A stretch of 64,000 nt of DNA from Pseudisothecium myosuroides (Eukaryota; Streptophyta; Bryopsida; Hypnales; Lembophyllaceae), in assembly GCA_951799445.1 (NCBI GenBank), contig OX637288.1, positions 45,089,288 through 45,153,287 of the forward strand. Reading direction: 5' to 3'. A program made the translations under genes and the position numbers. This document shows positions 1 to 10,279 of the stretch, one piece after another (the first letter of the stretch is position 1; every line of letters starts with the position of its first letter). The notes under the pieces were generated by a model, which made no database searches, was not told the DNA's origin, and saw nothing but the letters and a program-made list of their open reading frames with translations.

Positions 1-640
1 TTTGAATCAATCCATTTTGATCAAAGAGTCAAACGTTATGAGGATTTTTAGTTTGCGGGCTTTTATGGATTGTCTACTCTATAATAAACTTTGAAGTCAT
101 TAATTTCACTCAATTTTCAATATTTTTCAAAAAAAATAAAATTGTAAGATGTAGATTTTTTATCACAGCATTGCAACCATTGGGATTGGCATTTTTCAAT
201 TCCATAATTAACTTCTTAACAATTTAGTGTTTTGAACCATTCTCTACTTCTTTCTACTTACTATTTTTTTCCTATATGTTGTACAATTCCAAATAATCTG
301 AAAATTTTCAAGCATGTAACCAACTTGCCTTGAAGGATGAATCCAAAGAAGCACAACCATTTTGGAAATTTCTTCATAATAATCTGACCTTGTGAAGTGT
401 AGCTGCCCGATTTTTTGCAGGGCCAAAAAAAGGACTTTTGCCACTTCAAAACGCTAATATCTTCCAATCAACGCAATGGAAATTTCTGAAATTTTTTCCA
501 CATATTCTCAAACCAGAGTACTACAAGATCCTACGGTTACATGTGTCCAAAAATGATATTTCTCAAAAATTTGGTACTTGTACTAGAAATGGGAGTTTTG
601 GAGCATTTTTGGTGAGAACATAGTCAAGGAACTTTAGGGG
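1..640 (+). mobile_element. TTAA-flanked CCCCTAAAGG element, copy E (left part outside window)
   Basis: The right part of the same non-autonomous repeat found complete at 19651-20571. The interior shares its landmarks with the other copies: a stretch like 'gttatgaggatttttagttt', the 'accattgggatt' segment, 'ctacttctttctacttac', and the near-terminal 'cgctaatatcttccaat'. The right end reads ACTTTAGGGG and is followed by TTAA at 641-644. It has no coding capacity; the short ORFs across it are chance. The left end lies before base 1. Confidence 0.75.
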
Positions 641-644
641 TTAA

Positions 645-3600
645 ATGCAAATGATAGCAGATCTATTCAAGGTTTTCTTGTTTACAAATCAAGAGATTAT
701 TCTTGAATTTCTTGGTGCTATAAAAAAATCTTTAAAAAATATATATATCAAATGGCTGTCAAGTTCAATGATGACCTATATTGCAGTAGAATTCAAAGTT
801 TTGCACTTGATTCTACACATAGTTGGAGTTGTTGATAGTTCCCACATTCTAACAGTTACTCCATCTATACATATCTAGATTATTACAATTGCAAAGGCTT
901 CCATTAAATATTACTTCATGGTGTTGTCAGAAGCAAGTGCATCATTTTCTAAAATCATGATATAGGTTGGATTGGGTTAATGCATGATTCAAATTTGTGA
1001 AGTTGAACAAGAATTGAACAATTTTTTAAGGTAATAATTTGATTATAGTCACAAGTAATAATATAAACATGATGGATCTATTTGTTGAAATCATTTAGTA
1101 AATACCTTTTCATTCGGTGAAATACTAAACCGAGTGTGCAATTGTTCAATAAATTTTTCAATGTTTGTATGTCAACAATGACATGCTGAAAGAAAAGAAA
1201 TAACCCAAGATGCATTGAGCAACTAAACTTGAATAGACGATGATTCGAGTGAAGAATTTGAGAACAAAAAATAAAAGGCAACACACCAATATCAAATAGT
1301 TACGCAAGGATATGAAAAAGTTCCACACCAACTGACAAAACGAAGAAATTCAATTGCAAAATTTCTTTGGAGCATAAAGAAAAAAAGACTTATAGCTAAG
1401 GCATTTTTATCAAGCCCATGATAGTGAGTAGGATTACAATTTCTTGATAAGAATCTTCATTTTCTCTTGAATTGACATGAATAAAGAGATTTTAATATCT
1501 TCAATAGTTTTTAAGCTTTCCATCATTTGTTTCATTGCCACTCTCTTGCATTTCTTCAAGGCACCATTCCATCAATTGTTCATGTTTTTTTGTTTTTTCT
1601 ACTAACTTTTCTAAGGGTGCATCGCTAACTATGTTAAAGCCTTCAATAACATGTCATCTTGTGCACTATTGTGAATATGAGATACAACATGAGCATTATC
1701 ATATATATAATCATCTACCAAAGTATATCATTTGCAATTCTCATATTAATTGCTCTATGACTTCAAGTTACATGCTTTATTTTCTTTGTAAGCATCGTGA
1801 ATAGTTCCCTATTTTTTTTCAAACAAGATTTTCCTCTTTGGTAAAACCAAGACATATACGCACTAAACAAGCATAAAGCCGTGACTAGTTGTTGACCCCT
1901 ACATTCAATTACAAAGGTGATAGTAAGAAACATAAATATAAAATAATAAACCATCGTGCTATAACAACGCACACACGCATTGCATATGAAAGGATGCACA
2001 ATTTAAAGTCATTGGTAAAAAATTTTAGTAATTTACTATATGAAGAGATATAGACTATGACATAAAACGTCAATGGATACTTTGAAGAAGATCTAAACCC
2101 AAAATTAAGCTCTAAAATCCCTAATTTTTACAAATTCTTTTTAATGCAAGTTTGAATGGAAAATATACCTTGTTTAAGAGGGCCAAAAAATGTCTCCATC
2201 TTACCGCGGAGAGTGATTAAGTGAATCACCCAATGTTCTTTCTATTGATGGCTTCCCTTCTTCCATCTTCTTGGACATTCTCTTTTTCTTAAGAAATGGT
2301 GTTGTTCTTCCGTTTCCAATGATGACGACTTATTCCAAACTAGGTTTGCATCATGGAATTCATAAAAGGTCTAGGCTATATACGGAGTACTGTTAGAACT
2401 AGGCAAAAATGGGAACAGTGGAACTACACTACCACCAAAATTTCCAACAGTCAAATGAAGCCTAATATTGGGCATTAATATTTCCAACTTAAGAGTTTGA
2501 GTTTCTAGCGTTCTCACTTGCGGGCATTTGCAAATCCATGGAAACAAAAAGAAACAAATTGTAATGTAAGTGAACTTGAATGTGAAGAAAAGCATCTGAT
2601 GAAAGAGTCTCTAGTAGTTTCACATGAAGACACAACTGAACATAAATTTTTGGAGCTTCCAAAGAAAAACCAACGGTATTTCGTCATGAGAAAGCACTTG
2701 ACTTTTCAAAGTCACATTGTTCTTATCTCTCGCTTGTGTAGTATCCATCAAGGAACCTGACCAATCAGTGCCACCACCAAAGTTTAATTACCTATGGTGG
2801 AATAAGTCCCATAGTTGAAACCTTGATCCTAAATCGTTCCAATAGGTGCTTGGTACATATTAGACAACAATGTCACTTTCACTCCGGACTCAAAGGATAT
2901 CTTGAGGCATTTCTTGGAGACTCCGGAAGACGTGGTCATTGAATTTGAAGAGTTTTCAAGGTTGAACAAAGGAGGCACAACTTCATCTTCGCAATAGAAC
3001 ATTGCTTCTATAATTGCACAAAATAAATGAAACTAAAAACTTTATTAACAATGTAATGGTGTTGAGGACTACAAATGTCCAATGAATGACATTTAGGGTT
3101 TCACCAGAAACAAAGAATAAACCTATTCATTCATGTAGTAATTGGATCATTTTTTGGTTGACTACCTCAATGACCACGATCGTCCTTTTAGGGATAAAAC
3201 TTTCAACTTGAAGGGGAATCACAGATTGAAGTATTTTCTCGTCTTTTCAAATTTAAATCCGTCAATGGGGAATAACAGATTTAACTATCTTTCCAGACAC
3301 AAAGAATGTCTGCTGTGCAGATACTTGAATAGGTGACAATTTGGAGTACAGATTGCTACTACCTTCTCTGTCATTAATTGGGAGATGTGACATGATCTTT
3401 CAGTTGATCAGGCCTTTTCCCTGAAAGCAAGTTGATTCCAATTCCATCCCACTGAACCCAGGATACGGTATTGAGTGAGGTGAAGCGATCTTACACCCAA
3501 GGACACGTCTCAGAGTTGAAGGCATATAAGTTAAGTTCCTTATTATTGATGGTGGCATCTAGGAACGACAAGTTCACCCGTGTCAGGAGCAGCAAATATG

Positions 3601-3700
3601 GCCATTCTATACTTTAAGCTCAGTACTTCTGTTCATGTGATCCTGGAAACTGATTGTCAAGATTCACAGACGAGAGCCGCACGTACCTGATGAGAAGCCG
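645..3700. other. AT-rich intergenic sequence, no gene recognised
   Basis: About 3 kb with only short ORFs of unbiased composition on both strands. I see no splice-consistent coding, tRNA or clear terminal repeats. From about 2.2 kb the composition becomes less AT-rich, but no protein family is recognisable. Confidence 0.5.
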
Positions 3701-4479
3701 ACTGTAACAGTCTCGGAATTTGGATAGCCACCCATCCCATGCAATCTTTTCTTCCAATACAATACAAGATCAATGGCTATCAAAACAGCCAATAAAACAA
3801 AACAAGACGCACTCCAGATTTCATCATCGATCCTCATGCCAGGTGGTAAGATTTAACTTAAAATAAGTTAGCATCGACGTGTTGAATTACCATGCAAAGA
3901 AAGAGAAACCCCAGCACACCAGATCATGAATTGAACCTTTCATTTTTTTCCCAAAGCTTACAATCTTCGCTGAGAGAATCTGCTCAATACTGCTGCACAA
4001 TTGAGACCTACAATACAAAAGAATCAATGAACCAATAGCCCGGTACAGTATTTGAACTATATGTAATACAAGGCTGCTGCTACCAGCCAGATCATTAACT
4101 CTCTCCGGTTCCCGATCATGAAAAGAGGGGTACGTAGCGGCCTAATACCTGGAGCTGAACGACTACAACCCAAACTGAGATAACACGACCTCAGATGGTT
4201 TCAAAAGAGCTCCATGTCGTGACAACAGGTACAATACACCGAATTACCTAATACCTGGAGCTGAACGACTACACCCAAACTGAGATAACTCGACCTCAGA
4301 TGGTTTCAAAAGAGCTCCATGTCGTGATAACAGGTACAATACACCGAATTAATACAGATACGAATAAATAAACATATACAAAATCCTCGGCCTCGGGCTC
4401 AGCAGAGCAAAAATGAGCCCACGAACGAAACTCTCTCGCTACGTACAGATGTATGCCACAAAATTCCATTCCGAGTCTT
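3701..4479 (-). other. probable 3' UTR and downstream flank of the SPL gene
   Basis: This directly follows the SPL stop codon on the minus strand. It is less AT-rich than the sequence beyond 3.7 kb and contains the 106-bp tandem duplication at 4141-4351. The transcript end cannot be fixed from sequence. Confidence 0.45.
4141..4351. repeat. two-copy 106-bp tandem duplication
   Basis: Units 4141-4246 and 4247-4351 both begin cctaatacctggagctgaac and are nearly identical; the second differs by a one-base deletion and a few substitutions. The duplication lies within about 340 bp of the SPL stop codon, so it is probably transcribed in the 3' UTR. Its low divergence suggests a recent event. Confidence 0.9.
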
Positions 4480-7242
4480 TCACTGACTGCTGAATATCGA
4501 AGACTCGAAAGGACGAAGAGAGCTGTACCCACTGTATTGGGCACTGGAGACTTGAGAGTGCAGACCAGAGCCGGGAACTGAAGGCATCTGCATGAGATCG
4601 ATGGTTTGGAGAGCTTGCTGCGATGTGGTAGACGCAGAATTCAGGGCTTGCAGATCCTGACCAGCTTGAACCAAGGCCAGCATGGAGTTCGTCTCGTCAT
4701 AACCTCCTAAGCCGGCCAAGATATTGTTGCCATCCTGCGATTGAGGAGAGCCGTTGTTACCAGAGGCAGTCAACAGCCCCACGGAATCCAGACACCCAGC
4801 CTGGATGGAGAATGGCTTGCTGTCGAATTGCTGATGCTGCTGTGCACTTGTGGGCGACCCTCCAGCCGAAGGATGCTGCAAGTGAGAGAACCGCGACCCT
4901 CCGCGGTTGCTGCTATCACTGCTGCTGGCCACCAACTGCTCCAACGTGGAGTCGGAGGCCTGCGAGAGGTCGAGAGGACTTGGTGCACCTGGGGGTGGGC
5001 GGGAGGCCCAGGATTGCGATGACAGAAGAGAGAGAGCACGGCCAGAGTTGGACAATCCAGACACGCTGGAGAGGCTCTGGGAGCAGGAGCCGATACGGCT
5101 CTGTTGTTCCAAACTGCCCAGAACCCCTCCGGTGGAAGAGGATAATGACAAACCCTGACCTAGTGGACCTAACGGTCCCTCCAGGAAATGAGTACCACCC
5201 AGATTCATGCCCGAAGACGAATTCGGAGCCGCCATTTGTGTCTTCGGGTTCTGGAGAAGCATGAGAAGGCGATCTGCTGTGGGACGGGACATTGTTGAGA
5301 ATATGGACTGCCTCTCCGTACTAGCCGCCTGTCATTTGCAACACCAGCCTTTCAGCATTTAACTCTAAGAACTTCTCAATCTCACCACCAGGGATCCCAA
5401 TTTTAACACTATAGCACAGTTTGAATGTAACGTCAACAATAGTGTGGCAAAAGTGCAGGATATCCTGAACTCCATCTAAGAGAAGGTCATAAAAAAGAGG
5501 TTTTATGTTCTTCAATACTAGACCGGAGCCAGTGTTTGACGAGATTAGAAACAGAAACACAATATACTGCTCGAAAGGTCACGATCGCTTTGAAGATTAC
5601 CTGTAGCTGGCAAGCAAGGCTGGTGTCGTCCCTCCTCATCATAGACCAAGGATGCGTCCGCTTCACGTCGGCGTAAGGGTGGAAATCCGCTTCAAGAGAT
5701 GAACCCCGGTGACGATGCAAGAAATTCGACCGCTTGCTATCTGCTGGCACAAACACAATTGGTTACAACTTTATGATCAGCAAAGCCATCGTTGGAAAGT
5801 ATTGCTACTCAGCTCCAAATCACCCCAGACATGACGGAGCCAGAGTCGGTGATTCAGCAATTGACGAGAGCAATCGACAACAAAACATACAAAGCAAGGG
5901 AGTATCAAGCTCATGCCTAACGTTCATTGACCAGCATCTCCTACACAAAGCCGCCCTTGCTCTCTACTTCACATTCAATAGAGCAAGAAGGAGATAACGA
6001 AACGACTCAAAAATCCAAAGACCTAGAAGTATGAAGATACATGTAGTATGATACGAAATCCATCGACATTACCTAGGAAGTAAAACGGCGCTGAATCCAT
6101 TGACAGCGACGAAGTGTCACTGTGCAGTGACGACGAGTTTCGCAACCCGAACACAGAATGTGTCTCCGGGTGCGGCTTTCGACGTCTTTCATTGTGACCC
6201 GCTAGCCTTCTTCGGCAACTGCGCTTCCCTTCATCGAACTCAGTCAACACATGGAACCTGCAGCAACCAGCACTGACATCAATGAGCACTTGAAAAACAC
6301 ATTCACAGAAAAACTACAAAAAATTCATGTCATGGACTAAACAAACACAGTCACCAGGTAGCAAGTACAAAATCCATGTGATAGTGGTAGCAAGCTTCAT
6401 CACCTCGAGCATTGCTGGCAAAACCGCTGCTCTATTCCACCAGCAATAGCTTTCGGCGCTTTCGAATGCATCTCGCAGACCTTATGACGCCGATGATAGT
6501 CCTTACACCCACTAAGGTCCGCCTTACACCCTTCCACTTGACACCGCGCGATCTGCGTACTCGGAGACAAGACGCGCGGCTTCTTATTACCCGGAGGTGA
6601 CGAGAGTGCGCCTTTCGCTTGCGCACCAGAGGAATCCTCAAAATAAGTTCTGCGGCCGAGCTTCAAGCCGATGTTCAAAGAATCGCCGCCACCATTGCTC
6701 TGAGCTCCATCTTTCTCTAAAACCTTCTCTTCGTCTTGACGGGCTCCCAGACTGAAGAATAGTCTGTCTTTCGGAGTGGTGAGTGAGGCCGGCGTGCCGA
6801 TCACAGTGCGCTCCACGTCTGGCTCGCTCTTCACGGAATGGCCGTCGGTGGGGTTGCCCTTGCCGGCACTCACACCGGGAATACCCGACGAGACGGACGT
6901 CGTGCTGCAACCCGAGCCCAAGCCGATGGAAAACTCGCCTGTCTTGGAAGCTGAAGTTGCTAACGTCACGGCCGAGTTTCCCCAGTCATTGCTGTGTTGT
7001 TGCTGCAACCTCGGCGTGCTTTCGTTCTGCCGGGGGTACACCATGGTGAGATTCTCCCATTCCCAGGAGTTCGCCTTGAGCTCCCACTCCGGCATGCCGC
7101 TGCCCTCCATGGAGGTCGTCGAGTCCGTGAGGTGCTGGTGCGGCTCCCAGCCGGAAGTCGACCAGCAATTTTCAGGCGCTTGTTGCGACGCGTGGACGTG
7201 GTGGCTCCCATTGACTGCCATCGCCATGTCCAAAGGGCTCAT
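4480..7242 (-). CDS. SPL: SQUAMOSA promoter-binding protein-like (SPL) transcription factor
   Basis: A nuclear transcription factor that binds GTAC-core promoter elements. Four exons join in frame: 6404-7242, 6073-6257, 5601-5740 and 4480-5328, giving 670 residues; all introns are GT-AG. The start is the ATG at 7242, since the open frame extends only two codons further, to a TTG. The SBP domain spans about residues 234-308. Zinc site 1 is C234, C239, C256, H259; zinc site 2 is C275, C278, H282, C294. A bipartite nuclear signal (KRSCRRR ... ERRRK) overlaps its end. The intron that splits the Arg codon before FHVLTEF is the conserved SBP-family intron. An upstream [15 protein letters not shown] motif (about residue 190) is typical of the miR156-regulated AtSPL2/6/10/11-like group. 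Exon 4 encodes ALSLLSSQ (486-493), the peptide signature of the miR156 site. The C-terminal half is Ser/Gln-rich and probably disordered. Long ORFs on the opposite strand are shadows. Confidence 0.95.
5020..5044 (-). promoter_or_regulatory. miR156 / miR529 target site in SPL exon 4
   Basis: The + strand at 5020-5039 reads tgacagaagagagagagcac. This is the miR156 sequence with the usual single difference at position 14, so the mRNA carries the canonical target. Shifted by 4 nt, 5024-5044 matches miR529-type sequence with about two differences. The site lies in coding sequence (ALSLLSS), as in other SPL genes. Cleavage is inferred from the family, not shown here. Confidence 0.9.
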
Positions 7243-8720
7243 GAGCAAGTACCGTAGGGAGTGTTTTGGAGAGAGGAGGCTCGATCTCCTTCGCTAGGGT
7301 TAGTAACTTCGTTGATTTCTCAATGGGGATGCAATCTACATTGGTTGGGGTGGCAAACTAGCTCTGCCACGTTCAGCGCCACGCAAGAAGTGGGAACGAA
7401 GGACTTTATGAGGTGCACTGTACTGAAAACAGTGCTCAAACAACACCGTAACCTAGACACAACGTCGTCCTTTCTAATGCCGTTCGTGAAGAAGCGCTCC
7501 TGCGACCTCTTTATCCAAAAGTTGCAGAACCAGAACGCACCACGGGGCTTGATCGGGTGTTAAAACACCAAAACCGAACCGCCTCCACTCACTCACCAGC
7601 TTCGGGAAACACAAGACGAGAAGCTCTCAACCTAGTGCCATGACCGGAGATCGACTTCAAACCACGATCCTACCCCCAAACAGACCCATACAATGCAAGA
7701 ACCCCTCCCACACCAAGCGCTTCAGTGGCTACCACGAAACCCAAGAGCCCCCTTTCCCATGGAATCAACCACCACCATGAACATCACAGCTTCTGCTACT
7801 CCCTACTGTAACTAAGTAAAACCACACAACCACCCTCTACAATACAATACGCAACTGTAGCTAGTACTAGCTACTGAAACTTAACAAGAGATTAACGTTT
7901 CACCACGTACTCTCGAGCTCCGGCCGTCACTCACAACCCACCCCCGAGCTCCACCTTGAAACTGCGATACTGCGAGAACTCTCCACTCTTTCCAGAGCAA
8001 GTACGCACGCAACTGACAACCACTGTGAACAGTCGGTCCTCCCACACGCTCCACCACGCACCGGGCTCAAATTACCGAATCACGACGACGACGACGACGA
8101 CAACGTACCTCCCCGCCCAGCATCACCCAAACGTAACTAAGCTTACAACAAGAAAACACGGCATGCTCACAGTCGGCAGCAGCAGCTGGGGACGCAAGAG
8201 GACTGATGAGAAGCTTGATTGGGAATCACGACCCGGCACATGACGATCGAGTGTGGAGTGCAGAAGGAACATGGCCTGGGGGGGGTGCTGCTGCTAGCTG
8301 GGAAGGGGGAGCTCATCACAAACTAGCGTCGAAGACGACGACGAAGACGATGGCGACGACGACGACGGAGACGACGAAGACGGATGACGACGAAGACGGA
8401 TGACGACGGAGACGGTGACGATGGATGACGGATGACGACGGAGACGGTGACGATGGATGACGGCGACGATGGATGACGACGGAGACGACGCACCCACTCC
8501 CCGAAACGTTAACCCCCGTCGACGTCTCGACGATACTCGACAACAACCAAGCCATCCACCAACTGGGGCTGGCCAACCCATTAACGCTCACACACAAGAT
8601 CCCCACGTCACAACCACAGGCAGTCGCCGCTCTGCTCTGCTCTGGGAAACAGACACATGAGCTTGTGTAGTCGTATGTATTGGGGAGTGATAAAATTGCA
8701 AGAAGACGGAGCCTCTCCCA
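7243..8720 (-). promoter_or_regulatory. 5' UTR and promoter region of the SPL gene
   Basis: About 1.5 kb of relatively GC-rich sequence upstream of the SPL start, different in composition from the AT-rich repeats beyond 9.2 kb. It includes GAC/CGA microsatellites at 8082-8103 and 8328-8490. Several short ORFs may act as uORFs or be noise. I cannot fix a TATA box or transcription start. Confidence 0.5.
8328..8490. repeat. GAC/GATGAC-rich minisatellite
   Basis: An imperfect array of GAC, GAA and GAT triplets. It contains a longer unit that appears twice (ggatgacgacggagacggtg, then acgatggatgac). A simpler (CGA)n run sits at 8082-8103. It creates spurious Asp-rich and Ser-rich ORFs on both strands and lies about 1.1 kb upstream of the SPL start codon. 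Confidence 0.9.
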
Positions 8721-8726
8721 CTCTTA

Positions 8727-8925
8727 GGGCCAGTTTACATGTGAGCTCGGTGGGCAAAGAAAGCAACTGCAAGACAAGAACAGTTCCGATGATCGGTAAG
8801 CATGGAAGTAGGAGAGTGAGTTCTACGGATATTAATGTATTCTACATTGTAGAAGGAACATAAATTTGCTTTCTATATTTTGGCATTGATCACCGCACCC
8901 GCCCACTGATACATGTAAGTTGCCC
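8727..8925 (+). mobile_element. Tourist-like MITE T1 (PIF/Harbinger type), TSD TTA
   Basis: It starts GGGCCAGTTTACATGT and ends ACATGTAAGTTGCCC as inverted termini, flanked by TTA at 8724-8726 and 8926-8928. Length is 199 bp with no coding capacity. A palindromic ccgatgatcgg sits inside. The related copy at 30097 is in the opposite orientation. The family call rests on the GGGC terminus and the 3-bp TTA duplication. Confidence 0.8.
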
Positions 8926-8928
8926 TTA

Positions 8929-9209
8929 GGGCCTCATACCATGCGAGATTGGTGGGCAAAGTTTGTAGGGGAGCTACTATGTCCAAGTAAGCAAAGGCAT
9001 GTGGACGTGGTGGGTGGAAGAGGAATCTAGTATGACCAACACACGTTTTGATTCCCTCAAGATTGACCTTGACCAATGGGGTTGTCTACCAATTTCGTTA
9101 AAACTTATAATCCTTCTTTTCTGCTCACCGAGGTCGGCAAGGCAATTGGTGGGATCTTCTTGTCTTCTAATGCTTTTTCTGCCCATTGATCTCACACGGT
9201 AGGAGGCCC
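8929..9209 (-). mobile_element. Tourist-like MITE T2, TSD TTA shared with T1
   Basis: It starts GGGCCTCATACC and ends GGTAGGAGGCCC, flanked by TTA at 8926-8928 and 9210-9212. The interior aligns, in reverse, with the copies at 44461-45627 and 45631-45894, for example 'ttgattccctcaagattgac' and 'gctcaccgaggtcggcaagg'. The TTA between T1 and T2 serves both elements. Confidence 0.8.
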
Positions 9210-9212
9210 TTA

Positions 9213-9860
9213 GAGCATCCTCAATATGGCCTTGTAAAGAGGCACAACAATGGAAAGTTCTATGAGGGTCCCAAAATAGCAACAAAAACTCATCCTAATT
9301 CTAATGACACTTTTCACGTTACCTTCCCAAGCGAGGCACTTCTTGGCTCTCATACAACAAGAATTGGTCTCTTGTTGTGCCCTCCAAGCTCCATGGCACT
9401 CCTTGGTCTCTTTGGTCAATAGGTATTACTGCGACAATGGAGTCTCAAAGGTTGTGAAAGAAAAAGAACTTTGCTAGTAAAGAGGAGCCGTTTCATGTCC
9501 CGCCACCACATGAGCAACTCCTGTGTTGTTGCCCTGTTGTTTAGGGCTTAAAGTACGGTTGTCGCATTGAGGCGTGTGCAATGGAAAGAGACACAAGTTA
9601 AAAAATGGAGACGTGAACACAAACGGCACATATTGTTGCAATGCCTACTTATCAATATAGCAGTGAGTATCTTCTTACTAGTATAACTTATACTAGTATG
9701 AATTGGGCCGTTGCCCCGAGCCAAAATAATAGTAAAAGTAATTTTTTAATTTTTTAATTTTAAAAATATTAAATATTAAATATCTTTTTGCCGTAAGTGG
9801 AAATGCCATAAAATAAAGCCCATGCACCCCTAGTTTGTTGCGGTGTGAGAGGTTGCATTA
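9213..9860. other. intergenic; possible degenerate MITE start
   Basis: The sequence immediately after the TTA at 9210-9212 begins gagcatcctcaatatggcc. This resembles the GAGCAT termini of the element at 27109 and of a stretch at 31799, but I could not find its other end. The rest is AT-rich with no gene. Confidence 0.35.
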
Positions 9861-9867
9861 TTGATAT

Positions 9868-10082
9868 AAATAAAAAGCTCTATGCATGAAGGAGTGCAAG
9901 GGCTTTGTTTCGTGGCGTTTGGACATGCAATGTGAAAGTTATAGATTTTCTAAAATAAAAGATAAATGAATTCAATTTTTTAAATTCAAAATAATTCAAA
10001 AATCTATAACTTTTACACTGGAGGTCCAATTGCTACGAAACAAAGTTTGTGCACCCCTCCCTGTAGAGAGCTTTCCAATGGC
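9868..10082. repeat. imperfect foldback (inverted repeat)
   Basis: The left arm (about 9868-9950) and right arm (about 9999-10082) are reverse complements with scattered mismatches. The best-matched part is tttgttTCGTggc...gttatagattttc against aaaatctataac...ctacgaaacaaa. The loop is AT-rich. This is MITE-like; no target duplication could be assigned. Confidence 0.7.
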
Positions 10083-10279
10083 ATCAAGAACGCGGTCGGA
10101 AGACTCACGATTTTTTAGACCCACATATCAAATTAACTAACTAATTAACTAATTTAACATATAGATAGGGTATTTGAATGTATAGTAAAGATCTTTTTTA
10201 ATTGAATAGTGTTGTGTTCAAGTTTAATTGAATAGATTTGTGTAGATGCTTTTTGAGTAATTGAATAGTGTTGTGTATA

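Noticed and set aside
4741..5264. Plus-strand frames opposite SPL exon 4
   Set aside because: Shadows of the Ser/Gln-rich SPL C-terminus; no independent motif or start signal.
6776..7297. Plus-strand open frame of 173 codons opposite SPL exon 1
   Set aside because: It is the reverse shadow of a GC-rich SPL exon; the minus-strand frame has the SBP domain and conserved introns.
8294..8606. Ser/Arg- and Asp-rich ORFs at 8.2-8.6 kb
   Set aside because: Products of the GAC minisatellite being open in several frames.
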